In this document: positions 17,890-26,237 of the stretch, one piece after another
How the letters are laid out: every line of letters begins with the position of its first letter
Position numbering within the stretch: position 1 is the first letter of the stretch
Source of the DNA: Actinoplanes lobatus
GTDB lineage: Bacteria > Actinomycetota > Actinomycetes > Mycobacteriales > Micromonosporaceae
NCBI RefSeq assembly: GCF_014205215.1
Contig: NZ_JACHNC010000001.1
Span: 2,981,001 to 3,045,000 of the forward strand
Length of the DNA stretch: 64,000 nt
Direction: 5' to 3'
Notes under the pieces: model-generated
What the model was told of the DNA's origin: nothing
The model's input: only the letters and a program-made list of their open reading frames with translations
Database searches by the model: none
Program-made: the position numbers and the translations under genes

Positions 17890-19119
17890 CTACAGCTCCT
17901 CCACGCGCCGGATCAGCACCGGCAGCAGCCAGGTCCCGAGCACGCCCAGCCGGGCGCCCGCCTCGGCCTGTTTGTCGGTCAGGTAACGGACGGCCAGGTC
18001 GACCAGGTAGAGCAGGGCGGTGATCTCGCGGGCCACCGGCGCCACTCCGAACGGGGCCAGCAACTCGTCGGCCCGGTGCACGGTCGCCTCGACCGCGGCC
18101 CGGGCGTCGCCGGTGGACTGGATACGTTTCTGCAGCTCGTGGTGGATGGCGTCGAAGCCGAGCGGCACCCCGGTGGCGAACCGCTCCCAGTCCCACACGA
18201 GCAGGGCGTCGGCCAGGTTCGCCATGTTCCAGGGGGCCCAGTCGCCGTGCCAGGCGCCGTACCGCATCGTCGTCTCACCGCTGTGCGAGCCCAGCACGTC
18301 CACGGCGGCGGCCAGTCCCGACCCCTCCGGCCGGTCGGCGACCGTCGCGAGCCGCGCCTGGAGGTCCTGCCAGTACCCGCTGCCGGTGAGCGGCCCGGTT
18401 GTGTAGCCGCGGCAGCCGGCGACGTCGATCATGGCCGCGGTGAGCCGCCGCCGGCTGAGCGGCGCCCGCGGCAGCCAGACCGGCAGCGCCGACTGGACCA
18501 GCACCTGCATGTTCCGCCACTGCCCGGCGTGCATCACCCGGGGCACGGTCAGCTTGGTCAGGCCGCTGCCGCCGAGCGTGGTGAGCGCCGCCGTCTCCGC
18601 CTTGACCAGCCGCCGGGTCAGCGGGCCGGTGCCCAGCTTGCCGAAGGCGAAGGTGTCGCCGTCCGGGCCGAGCAGTTGCAGCACCGGCTTGCGGTTGGCC
18701 CGTGCCGGGCCGATGTGGATGCTGATCGCGAGATCCCGGCGCAGTGCCTCGCTCAGGTAGCCGTCGATGCCGGCCGACAGCGGGCCGGTCACCCGGATCC
18801 GATCCCGGAACACCAGGCCGGTGGCCCGCGCGTGCACCGCGGCGACCACGGCGCCCCGCTTGAGCCGGGCCATCCGGCTCTGCGGCTCGGCGTAGCGGCG
18901 CACGGCGGCCGCCGCGATCGCCGGCGAGTGCGTCGGGACCAGCAGCCGGGGCCGGTGCGCGTTCGGAACCACCAGGTACTCGGTGACCAGGGGCCCCGGG
19001 GTGCCGTCGGTCCGGCAGGGCTCGGGGTAGAGCAGGTGGAGAACCTCGGTCAGGTACTGGGTCCGCAACGCCGCGTCCCCGGCGCTCAACGCGGCAGGAG
19101 CCGTCTTGACCGGGCTCAT
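17890..19119 (-). CDS. Phosphotransferase-fold protein in the polysaccharide operon
   Basis: This 409-residue protein has the catalytic loop of the aminoglycoside phosphotransferase/protein-kinase-like fold: YGAWHGDWAPWNM (about residues 286-298), followed by LLVWDWERF as the metal-binding Asp segment. An N-terminal lobe contains a Lys in VKAETAAL. These features suggest a small-molecule kinase, perhaps for a sugar or polysaccharide precursor. The ATG follows GGGGGCGGCGGC, and it lies 43 nt after the polymerase gene. Similar proteins occur near actinobacterial capsule genes but none has a known substrate that I can assign here. Confidence 0.72.
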   Translation of the reverse strand: MSPVKTAPAALSAGDAALRTQYLTEVLHLLYPEPCRTDGTPGPLVTEYLVVPNAHRPRLLVPTHSPAIAAAAVRRYAEPQSRMARLKRGAVVAAVHARATGLVFRDRIRVTGPLSAGIDGYLSEALRRDLAISIHIGPARANRKPVLQLLGPDGDTFAFGKLGTGPLTRRLVKAETAALTTLGGSGLTKLTVPRVMHAGQWRNMQVLVQSALPVWLPRAPLSRRRLTAAMIDVAGCRGYTTGPLTGSGYWQDLQARLATVADRPEGSGLAAAVDVLGSHSGETTMRYGAWHGDWAPWNMANLADALLVWDWERFATGVPLGFDAIHHELQKRIQSTGDARAAVEATVHRADELLAPFGVAPVAREITALLYLVDLAVRYLTDKQAEAGARLGVLGTWLLPVLIRRVEEL

Positions 19120-19162
19120 GCCGCCGCCCCCACGGTGCTGAATGTTTCGTTCGCAAGCTCGC

Positions 19163-20530
19163 TCAATCGGTGTTCCCCTCGATCCAGTTGCGCCAGAGCA
19201 GCGCATATGCCAGAACCATGAAGGCCAGAGGGGTGACCAGCGAGTTGTACCAGAGCATCGCGGAGAACGAGGAGACGAGCGCGGCGCTGCCGGCGATCCC
19301 GATCGGGGTGCGGTCCCGGCGGAACCGCCACAGCCCGTACCCGAAGAAGCCGAGATATCCCACCGTGCCGGCCGCGCCGTGCGCGTAGAGCAGCTGCCAG
19401 AGCTGGCCGTTGCCACCCACCGTGAAGTTGCCGCACCGCTCGCAGCCGGCGCTCTCGCCGACCGCGATCGAGTTGCGCCCGCCGAGGGTGTTGCGGGTGC
19501 CGCCGTACCCGATCACCGGCGACCCGGTGAAACCGTCCAGGGCCTTGTCGACGAGGAACGACCGGACCCCGTTGGACTTGCCGTTGTCCAGCCGCGCCTG
19601 CACCGTCGTGCCCAGCGGGGTGGCGGTCAGCGCCACCGTCAGCGCGACACCCAGCAGCGGCAGCAGCGCCAGGATCCAGAGCCGGCCGGCCATCACGTGA
19701 CGTACCGCCACGTAGACCAGCAGCAGCCCGACACCGATCCACAGGCCACGGTTGAGCGACGCCACCGCGGGCACCACCGAGACCGCCAGGCAGAGCACGG
19801 CCAGCGCCCTGCGGCCGGTACGGTGACTGGCCCACGCGGCCACCACGAGCCACGGCACCAGCAGGCAGAAGTTGTTGCCCCAGGTGTTCGTGTAGCCCCA
19901 GGGTGCGGCCGGGCGCGGCTTCTCGCCACCGACCAGGTCCATGATCTGTGCGGCGTACGGGTGCACCAGCGACCGTACGAAACCCTTGTTGCGAACCCCG
20001 TGCGGCAGCAGCCACTCCACCGGCGAGGTGAACTCGAAGTTCCCGGCCACCATGCCGAGCAGCCCGCCCAACACGGTCAGCACGAACATCCCGCCCAGCA
20101 GGCGGACCAGCCGGCGGCGGGACAGTTCGGCGTCGGTCAGATTGCCGGCGTACACCAGAAGGACCGTGAGGGACCCGTACATCGAAAGCTTGTAGACGAC
20201 GGCGACCAACCGCTCGCTCGCGCGTTCCGGAACCGTGCCGGGCGGGTCCGTGCCCAGCGCGGCGATGCTGATCACCACCGCGGCCAGGAAGATCACCCAC
20301 CAGACGAAGCCGGGTGGCAGCCGCACCGGGCGGCCCGCCGAGCGCCGGCGCAGCAGCAGGAACAGCATCGGCGCGGCCATCATCGGGAAGATCAGCACGC
20401 CCAGGCCGAGCGCCCACCACAGCGGATAGAGCAGCAGGATGCCGGCCACCGGCCAGGACGGCAGCGAGCGGCTCTTGGCGGAGATCCCGGGCGCGGTCCC
20501 GGCGTGCGCTACCGCCGCGACCGCGGTCAC
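19163..20530 (-). CDS. Wzy-like polymerase / O-antigen ligase family membrane protein
   Basis: This 455-residue protein has about 10-12 membrane helices and one large extracytoplasmic loop (about residues 190-350, with VDKALDGFTGSPVIGYGGTRN and LARxNxx-type segments). That arrangement is characteristic of the O-antigen ligase/polymerase family. In this operon it most likely polymerises repeat units after the flippase exports them. Start and stop are set by neighbours: its GTG overlaps the Wzz-like gene stop by 4 nt. No sequence signature distinguishes polymerase from ligase; context favours polymerase. Confidence 0.82.
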   Translation of the reverse strand: MTAVAAVAHAGTAPGISAKSRSLPSWPVAGILLLYPLWWALGLGVLIFPMMAAPMLFLLLRRRSAGRPVRLPPGFVWWVIFLAAVVISIAALGTDPPGTVPERASERLVAVVYKLSMYGSLTVLLVYAGNLTDAELSRRRLVRLLGGMFVLTVLGGLLGMVAGNFEFTSPVEWLLPHGVRNKGFVRSLVHPYAAQIMDLVGGEKPRPAAPWGYTNTWGNNFCLLVPWLVVAAWASHRTGRRALAVLCLAVSVVPAVASLNRGLWIGVGLLLVYVAVRHVMAGRLWILALLPLLGVALTVALTATPLGTTVQARLDNGKSNGVRSFLVDKALDGFTGSPVIGYGGTRNTLGGRNSIAVGESAGCERCGNFTVGGNGQLWQLLYAHGAAGTVGYLGFFGYGLWRFRRDRTPIGIAGSAALVSSFSAMLWYNSLVTPLAFMVLAYALLWRNWIEGNTD

Positions 20531-22221
20531 TTGTCGTCGCCGTCCGCGGCGCCCGCGCTGGAGAGGTCGATGATCGCGGTGGCGTCCGGGTTCTCGATGC
20601 CACCCGGGCGCTGCCGGCCGGCGAAGGACAGCTGCTGGGTCGGGCCCTCCAACGGCGTGTCCACGGCGTCCGGCACCGGCAGGGAGACGGCCGGCTCGGC
20701 CTGCTCGCTCGGGCGCGTCACGGTGAGCCGCGGCAGCACGACGGCGCCGAGCAGCCGGGTGCCCACCCGCTGGAGCTGGTCGGTGGCGTCGAGCAGGGCC
20801 GGGCGCTGGGACCGGTGCAGCTCCACCGCCAGGATCGCCGCGTCGGCCAGGCTCGCCAGGCTCTGCGCGTCGGCGCTGCTGCTGGTCGACGGGGCCTCGA
20901 TGACCACGTACCCGCTCTGTTTGCGCAGCGCCTGGAGGGTGTCCCGGAGCCGTTGCGACTGCATCAGGCCGGCCGCGGTGGCCGTGCCACCCGTGGTGAT
21001 CACCCGCAGCGACGGGATCCGCGGGGTCCGTTGCAGGGCGCGGGGCAGGCCGACCCGCCCGGCGAGCAGGTCGGAGAGGCCGGGCATGGCCGACACCCCG
21101 AACATCCGCGCCAGCGGCGCGGCATCGATCACGCTGTCCGGCAGGTGCGCGCCGATCAGAACGACTTCACTTCCGGTACGCGCGAGCGCCGCCGCCAGGT
21201 TCGCGGCGACCAGGGTGCTGGCCGAACCCCGGCTGGTCCCGGTCACCACGATGATCTGGTCGCGTTCGCCCAGGCTGGCCAGCACCTCGTTGCGCAGCCG
21301 GTTGAAGACCCGCCCGCCCGGCCCGTACGGCTGGAGGACGTCGTCGAAGTGCGGCGTGCTGCGCTCGTCCAGCGCGGCCAGCACCGGCACCCGGCCCCGG
21401 TCCCGTACGTCGTTCGGGGTGACCAACCGCCGGTCGAACCGCTCCCGCAGGTACGCCAGGGACAGTCCGAGCAGCAGCCCGAGCATGCCGCCGGTACCCA
21501 CGTTGAGCAGCGTGTTCGGGCTGCTGGGGGTGTCCGGCAGGCGGGAGTCGCTGATGATGCTGCCGCCGCCGACCATGGTGGTGGTCAGCTCGTTGAGCCG
21601 CCCGGTCAGCGAGTTCAGCTGGTTCTGCGAGTTGTTCCGCAGGCTCTGCAGGTTGCCGGCGATCGGGCTGTCCTTCGGCGCGATCGCCAGTTTCGCGTTG
21701 ATCCCGGCCAGCACCGTGGTGAGCTGCCGCACCTTGAGGTTGAGCGACTTGATCTGCCGGTCCAGCTGGGCCCGGGCGCTCTCCTCCCGGTTGCGCAGGT
21801 ACGCCTCGGCGAACGCGTGCGACCCGGCCTGCGCCTTCCGCGGATCGTCCGACCGGAAGGTGATCACCAGCACCGTGGTGTTCGCGGGCACCTGCACCGA
21901 CACCGACTTGGCCAGCTCGACCGGCGACTCGTCGCTGCGCAGCAGGGTGGCCGCCTTGACCGCGACCGCACCGGAGCCGACCAGCTGCGCCTCGGTGTCC
22001 AGGTTGACCGCGCCCTTGGTCCGGCCGCCTTGCGCGTTGGTGTCCTGCCCGACCGGCTCCACCAGTACCGAGGCCGACGACTCGTAGACCTTCGGCATGG
22101 CCTGCGTCAGGACCGCGCCGCCGCCCAGGCCGGCACCCGTGGCCACCAGGGCGATCCACCAGTGGCGGCGGAGGGCACCCAGGTAGTGCGACAGATCGGA
22201 CGAGGGGCGAGACGGTTCCAT
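20527..22221 (-). CDS. Wzz/BY-kinase-like chain-length protein with degenerate ATPase domain
   Basis: This 564-residue protein has an N-terminal Wzz-type domain with membrane helices at about residues 20-40 and 225-245 and a periplasmic segment between them. The cytoplasmic part has the fold of bacterial tyrosine kinases. The Walker A region reads VTGTSRGSASTLVAANLA (about residues 322-339): the usual GxGK[ST] lysine is replaced by Ala. The Walker A' and B positions (VVLIGA, YVVIEAPS) also lack the standard Asp residues, and no Tyr-rich tail is present. It is therefore probably a non-catalytic chain-length regulator. It is first in the seven-gene operon, with a long hairpin just upstream. Confidence 0.82.
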   Translation of the reverse strand: MEPSRPSSDLSHYLGALRRHWWIALVATGAGLGGGAVLTQAMPKVYESSASVLVEPVGQDTNAQGGRTKGAVNLDTEAQLVGSGAVAVKAATLLRSDESPVELAKSVSVQVPANTTVLVITFRSDDPRKAQAGSHAFAEAYLRNREESARAQLDRQIKSLNLKVRQLTTVLAGINAKLAIAPKDSPIAGNLQSLRNNSQNQLNSLTGRLNELTTTMVGGGSIISDSRLPDTPSSPNTLLNVGTGGMLGLLLGLSLAYLRERFDRRLVTPNDVRDRGRVPVLAALDERSTPHFDDVLQPYGPGGRVFNRLRNEVLASLGERDQIIVVTGTSRGSASTLVAANLAAALARTGSEVVLIGAHLPDSVIDAAPLARMFGVSAMPGLSDLLAGRVGLPRALQRTPRIPSLRVITTGGTATAAGLMQSQRLRDTLQALRKQSGYVVIEAPSTSSSADAQSLASLADAAILAVELHRSQRPALLDATDQLQRVGTRLLGAVVLPRLTVTRPSEQAEPAVSLPVPDAVDTPLEGPTQQLSFAGRQRPGGIENPDATAIIDLSSAGAADGDDK

Positions 22222-22247
22222 CAGTCTTCGGCGGCCCTTCCGGGAGA

Positions 22248-22302
22248 GGAGTGTGCGTGTCAGCTTTGGGCGTTTCGCCCCAGAGTGACAACGCCACACT
22301 CC
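22248..22302 (-). promoter_or_regulatory. 55-nt stem-loop between the APS-kinase gene and the wzz-like gene
   Basis: GGAGTGTG (22248-22255) pairs with CACACTCC (22295-22302). Moving inward, CGT/ACG, GTCA/TGAC, CTTT/AGAG and GGGCG/CGCCC stack with only single-base bulges and a 3-nt TTT loop. It lies 27 nt before the polysaccharide operon start. There is no U-tract, so it may be a terminator of the upstream gene, an attenuator or a processing site. Confidence 0.6.
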
Positions 22303-22317
22303 CGCCGCGAGTGATGG

Positions 22318-23838
22318 CTACGAGAGTTTCGGCTCCACCCAACCGCTCTCGACCAGGTAACCGAGGACCATCTCGACCGCCTCCGGAACGGTCATCGTGG
22401 TGGTGTCCACGGTCAACTCGGCGTCGGCCGGCTCCTCGTACGGGTCGTCGATCCCGGTCATCCCGCGCAGTTGACCGGCGCGGGCCCGCGCGTACAGGCC
22501 CTTGCGGTCCCGGCTCTCGCACACCTCCAGCGGCGTGGCCACGTGCACCAGGATGAACCCGGCACCGGCCTCCACCGCCATCTGCCGGGCCGCCGCCCGG
22601 GCCGCCTCGTAGGGTGCGATCGGGCAGGCCACCGCCATGCCCCGGTGCCGGCCCACCTCGGCGGCGACCCAGCCGATCCGGCGGACGTTGCGGTCCCGGT
22701 CGGCCTTGCTGAAGCCCAGCCCGGCGGTCAGCTCACGGCGGACCACGTCACCGTCGAGCAGCGTCACGGTACGGTCGCCGGTCTCCCGGAGCGCGTCGGC
22801 CAGGTTCCGGGCGATTGTCGACTTGCCGGAACCGGACAGGCCGGTGAAGAAGACCACCAGACCGCGCTGCCGGCGCGGCGGCCGCACCCGGGACAGCTCC
22901 TTGGCGACGGCCGGCGGGGTGTGCCACTCGGGCAGCGGGAAACCACGGTCCAGCAGGTCGTCGATCTCGGCCGGGGACATCGCCAGGCGACGGTTGCGTG
23001 GCGGGATGTCGTCGCGCCAGCGCCACTGGCCGTCCCGGTTGTCGTAGGCCAGCTCACGCGGCAGCAGCACCCGCAGGCCCGCGCCGGACAGCGAGTCACC
23101 GGTGGACAGGACGTGCGTCACGCCGTACGCCCGGGCCACCCGCGCGCGCAGCAGCGCGTCGCGCATCTCGTCGCCGCGGGTGAGCAGCGGAACCGCCACC
23201 ACGGTGGCCGGGGGCATCCGGTCGCGGGCCGCGAAGATCGAGCGGACCAGCGCCTCCGGCGGCAGGCCGTCCGGGCCGGGCCCGCTCACCGGGATGAGGA
23301 TCAGCAGGTGGGCCGCGAGGGTACGGGCGGCGTGCGCGATCTGGGCGAGCTGCGGCCGGTGCAGCGGCCGGTCGGCGATCACCCCGAGCACCCGGCCCGG
23401 TGGGAGCAGCGCCCGGACCTCCTCCGGCAGGCGCCGCAGACGCTGGAACGGGCCGTGGCCGCCGTCACCCATCCGGCGTACCGGGCCACCGATGCCGAAC
23501 CGGTTCTCCCCGGTCCGCCACATGTCGGTCACCTCGATGGCGGCGACCGGGGCGCCTTCGGGGTCGGTCAGCACCAGGGTCCGCCGGGCCGGGTCGGCCG
23601 GGTCCAGCGCGGACGCCACCTCGCCGGGGATCTCGCAGGTCACCGGCACCGGCCAGGACACGCCGTCGGCCAGCCGGCCGCGGCGGGCCAGCGAGGCCAG
23701 GTCGGCGCGGCCGAGGAAACCGGTCAGCGGCGCGTAGGCGCCGGAGAGCAGCAGCTCGAGGTCCGCCAGCTCGTAGGGGCGCGGGGTGAAGGAGGGAGCG
23801 TCCCGGAGCACGTCCTCGGGCAGTACCGAACCATTCAC
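22318..23838 (-). CDS. APS kinase with an N-terminal degenerate ATP-sulfurylase-like domain
   Basis: The C-terminal third (about residues 325-500) is a complete adenylylsulfate kinase: Walker A TGLSGSGKST (about residue 331), LLDGDVVRRELTAGLGFSKADRDRNVRRIG, and the lid KGLYARARAG. It makes PAPS from APS. The N-terminal 310 residues follow an ATP-sulfurylase outline (PUA-like LLLSGAYAPLTGFLGR). The catalytic QxRNPxHxxH motif is replaced by IADRPLHRPQ and the GRDHAG motif by GVTHVLSTG, so sulfate activation is probably lost. The 506-residue GTG start is preceded by GGGGG. It lies just upstream of the polysaccharide operon, whose sulfotransferase would use its PAPS. Confidence 0.85.
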   Translation of the reverse strand: MNGSVLPEDVLRDAPSFTPRPYELADLELLLSGAYAPLTGFLGRADLASLARRGRLADGVSWPVPVTCEIPGEVASALDPADPARRTLVLTDPEGAPVAAIEVTDMWRTGENRFGIGGPVRRMGDGGHGPFQRLRRLPEEVRALLPPGRVLGVIADRPLHRPQLAQIAHAARTLAAHLLILIPVSGPGPDGLPPEALVRSIFAARDRMPPATVVAVPLLTRGDEMRDALLRARVARAYGVTHVLSTGDSLSGAGLRVLLPRELAYDNRDGQWRWRDDIPPRNRRLAMSPAEIDDLLDRGFPLPEWHTPPAVAKELSRVRPPRRQRGLVVFFTGLSGSGKSTIARNLADALRETGDRTVTLLDGDVVRRELTAGLGFSKADRDRNVRRIGWVAAEVGRHRGMAVACPIAPYEAARAAARQMAVEAGAGFILVHVATPLEVCESRDRKGLYARARAGQLRGMTGIDDPYEEPADAELTVDTTTMTVPEAVEMVLGYLVESGWVEPKLS

Positions 23839-23845
23839 TTCGAAT

Positions 23846-23868
23846 CCCCCTGCAGGTATTTGGGGGAC
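23846..23868 (-). promoter_or_regulatory. Hairpin pairing the ribosome-binding GGGGG of the APS-kinase gene
   Basis: In the minus-strand transcript GTCCCCC (23868-23862) can pair with GGGGGAT (23850-23844) across an 11-nt loop. The GGGGG is the only Shine-Dalgarno-like sequence, 7 nt before the GTG. Pairing would mask it. The stem is short, so this is tentative. Confidence 0.3.
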
Positions 23869-23993
23869 AGTTTCGCAGCCTCGATCCAACCGGTCGAGTC
23901 GGGATCTCGGTCTTCCCTCAGTCGGTACGAAAGCCACATAAAGCAATCTCAGTACAAAACAGCTTGTTACTGGACAAACATGCTTGATCATCT

Positions 23994-23999
23994 GATACT
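23994..23999 (+). promoter_or_regulatory. Probable -10 box (GATACT) of the secreted GH26-like gene
   Basis: GATACT ends 8 nt before the GTG at 24008 with no ribosome-binding site between, suggesting a leaderless transcript. The surrounding 23930-24007 segment is markedly AT-rich for this genome, as expected for a divergent promoter region. Confidence 0.45.
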
Positions 24000-24007
24000 C
24001 GCACTTT

Positions 24008-25243
24008 GTGAGACAGACCCGATCCCGACTACTGCACCTCGCCGCCCTGACCACGGTCTTCGCGATGTCCGTGACCGCGACGCTCTCCTGGGCGTGGACG
24101 GGCGGCACCGACCGGCTCGGCATCCCGCCGTACCGGCCCCCGGTCTTCGTGGACCCGGCTGTCACCGCGCCGCGCACGACCCTGCCGGATCCGCCCGCGC
24201 CGCCGGCCCGCCTCGTACCGGAGCCCGTGCCGGGGCCGGACACCGCCCGGCGGCAGCCCGCGATCGTGCCGGCCGGGCACCGTTCCGAGTCGGTGCGGGA
24301 GTGCCGCACCGGGAACAGGCTGGTGCCGACCTGCGGGATCCTGTGGGGCGTGGCTCCGGGGGCACACACCGAGGCACAGGGCCTGTGGGCGCTCGACGAG
24401 TTCGAGCGCAAGACCGGGCGGCATCAGGCGATCTTCCACGGGTACCACAAGGGCACCCGTCAGCTGTTCCCGACCGAGCAGGAGATCCGGATCGCCCGCG
24501 AGCCGGGGGGCAAACGGATCCTGCTGCTCAACTGGAAGCCGGAGACCACCACCTGGGCACGGATCGCGCGCGGCGACCGGCGTACCGACGACTTCCTGGA
24601 CCGCCTCGCCGTACACCTGCGGGAGAACTTCCGGGAGCGGTTCTTCTTCGCGATCCACCACGAGGCCGAGGACCAGGTACGCGAGCGGGCCGGCTCCGGC
24701 TACACGGCCCGTGACTACGCGGCGATGTTCCGGCACGTGGTGAAGCGGCTGCGGGCCAAGGGCGCCACCAACGTGGTGACCGTTCTGGTGCACATGGCCT
24801 ACGTCCCGCACACCACCAAGAGCTGGTTCCAGCACATGTACCCGGGCGACGACGTGGTCGACTGGATCGGCTTCGACACCTACTCCTACAGCGACCCCGG
24901 CTACGGCCACGGCGACTTCGCCGAGCTGCTCAACCGCCGTTCGGCGAGCAAACCCGGCTGGCCCGGCTTCTACAACTGGGTCCGCGGGCGCCACCCGGAC
25001 AAGCCGCTGATGGTGGCCGAATGGGGCGTCTGGTTCTCCGAGCGCAACCCGGGCCACATGGCCGAGTTCTATCGCGAGGTGGGACAGCAGATCGGCCGCT
25101 TCCCCGGCATCAAGGCGATGGTGCACTTCGAGACCCCGGCCAACCACAAGGGCCAGGACTCGTCGGTGGACAGCACCCCGGCCGCGCTGCGCGAGTACCG
25201 TCGTCTCGGCAGGCTCCCGGTGTTCCAGGTGTCGGTAAACTGA
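24008..25243 (+). CDS. Secreted GH26-like glycosidase
   Basis: This 411-residue protein begins with a signal peptide or membrane anchor (LLHLAALTTVFAMSVTATLSWAW, about residues 8-30) and a Pro-rich linker to about residue 90. A TIM-barrel glycosidase domain follows. Candidate catalytic residues are the Glu in FAIHHEAED (about residue 218) and in LMVAEWGVWF (about residue 337), with DWIGFDTYSYSD between them. It resembles the operon's GH26-like lipoprotein in layout but is not a close copy. It is divergent from the APS-kinase gene and bounds the polysaccharide region. Likely acts outside the cell on the polymer; substrate unknown. Confidence 0.78.
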   Translation: MRQTRSRLLHLAALTTVFAMSVTATLSWAWTGGTDRLGIPPYRPPVFVDPAVTAPRTTLPDPPAPPARLVPEPVPGPDTARRQPAIVPAGHRSESVRECRTGNRLVPTCGILWGVAPGAHTEAQGLWALDEFERKTGRHQAIFHGYHKGTRQLFPTEQEIRIAREPGGKRILLLNWKPETTTWARIARGDRRTDDFLDRLAVHLRENFRERFFFAIHHEAEDQVRERAGSGYTARDYAAMFRHVVKRLRAKGATNVVTVLVHMAYVPHTTKSWFQHMYPGDDVVDWIGFDTYSYSDPGYGHGDFAELLNRRSASKPGWPGFYNWVRGRHPDKPLMVAEWGVWFSERNPGHMAEFYREVGQQIGRFPGIKAMVHFETPANHKGQDSSVDSTPAALREYRRLGRLPVFQVSVN

Positions 25244-25258
25244 GAACCGGCTGAGAGA

Positions 25259-25277
25259 CCCTGAGAAGGGCTCAGGG
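25259..25277 (+). terminator. Weak hairpin after the GH26-like gene
   Basis: CCCTGAG and CTCAGGG form a 7-bp stem around AAGGG, 16 nt after the stop codon and 46 nt before the next gene. The run that follows is GTTATCCC rather than a U-tract. Confidence 0.45.
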
Positions 25278-25310
25278 GTTATCCCGATCCATCGAGGTGC
25301 GCCGCCTTCA

Positions 25311-25316
25311 TAGGCT
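25311..25316 (+). promoter_or_regulatory. Probable -10 box (TAGGCT) of the ABC operon
   Basis: TAGGCT matches TANNNT and ends 6 nt before the GTG of the first ABC gene. No Shine-Dalgarno sequence intervenes, so a leaderless mRNA is likely. Confidence 0.5.
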
Positions 25317-25322
25317 GACCCC

Positions 25323-26237
25323 GTGACCATCATCGTTACGGACGGGCTGACCAAGACGTACGGCGGCGGGGTGACCGCCCTCGCGGACCTCACCGTCGCG
25401 GTCGATGCCGGCGTCATCGGGCTCGTCGGCGCCAACGGCGCCGGCAAGAGCACCTTCATCAAAATCATGTTGGGACTGGTGCCGCCGAGCGGCGGCACCG
25501 TCCGGGTCTTCGACCTCGACCCCGTCACGCAGACCGATCAGGTCCGCGCCCGTGTCGGTTACATGCCGGAGAACGACTGCCTGCCGCCCGACGTGTCGGC
25601 CGCCGAGTTCGTCACCCACCTCGGCCGGATGAGCGGGCTGCCGAAGACCGCCGCCCGGGAGCGCGCCTCCGAGGCGCTGCGGCACGTCGGCCTGTACGAG
25701 GAGCGTTACCGGCAGATCGGCGGGTACTCCACCGGCATGAAGCAGCGGGTCAAGCTGGCCCAGGCGCTCGTGCACGACCCCGACCTGCTGCTGCTCGACG
25801 AACCCACCAACGGCCTCGACCCGGCCGGCCGCGACGCCATGCTCGCCCTGGTCCAGCGCATCGGCACCGAGTTCGGGATCTCCGTGGTGGTCTGCTCCCA
25901 CCTGCTCGGCGAGGTCGAGCGGATCTGCGACTCGCTCATCGCCATCGAGGGCGGCCGCCTGCTGCGCGCCGACCGGATCTCGTCGATGACCGCGGCCTCG
26001 GACGTGCTCGCGGTCGAGGTCGCCGACGGTATCGACGAGCTCGCCGCCGCGCTCGCCGGGATGGGCATGGAGGTCAGCCGGGAGGGCCGGACGCTCCTCG
26101 TGCCGATGGACTCGGAGACCGCGTACGACCGGATCCTGCGGGCCGTCACCGACCTCGACCTCAACCTGCACCGCCTCGACCAGCGCCGGCACCGTGTCGC
26201 CGAGCTCTTCACCACGAAGGAGACCGCCGATGTCTGA
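25323..26237 (+). CDS. ABC transporter ATP-binding protein
   Basis: This 304-residue ATPase has Walker A VGANGAGKST (about residue 40). The signature segment is degenerate (GGYSTGMKQRVKLA), and Walker B is DLLLLDEPTNGLDP with the following switch His in VVVCSHLLGE. The C-terminal extension is typical of ABC-2 exporters. It is the first of four overlapping genes (ATPase, permease, ATPase, permease), suggesting two ATPases and two permeases that form one exporter or two related ones. Substrate is not predictable: such operons export antibiotics, lipids or polysaccharides. The transcript seems leaderless. Confidence 0.92.
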   Translation: MTIIVTDGLTKTYGGGVTALADLTVAVDAGVIGLVGANGAGKSTFIKIMLGLVPPSGGTVRVFDLDPVTQTDQVRARVGYMPENDCLPPDVSAAEFVTHLGRMSGLPKTAARERASEALRHVGLYEERYRQIGGYSTGMKQRVKLAQALVHDPDLLLLDEPTNGLDPAGRDAMLALVQRIGTEFGISVVVCSHLLGEVERICDSLIAIEGGRLLRADRISSMTAASDVLAVEVADGIDELAAALAGMGMEVSREGRTLLVPMDSETAYDRILRAVTDLDLNLHRLDQRRHRVAELFTTKETADV

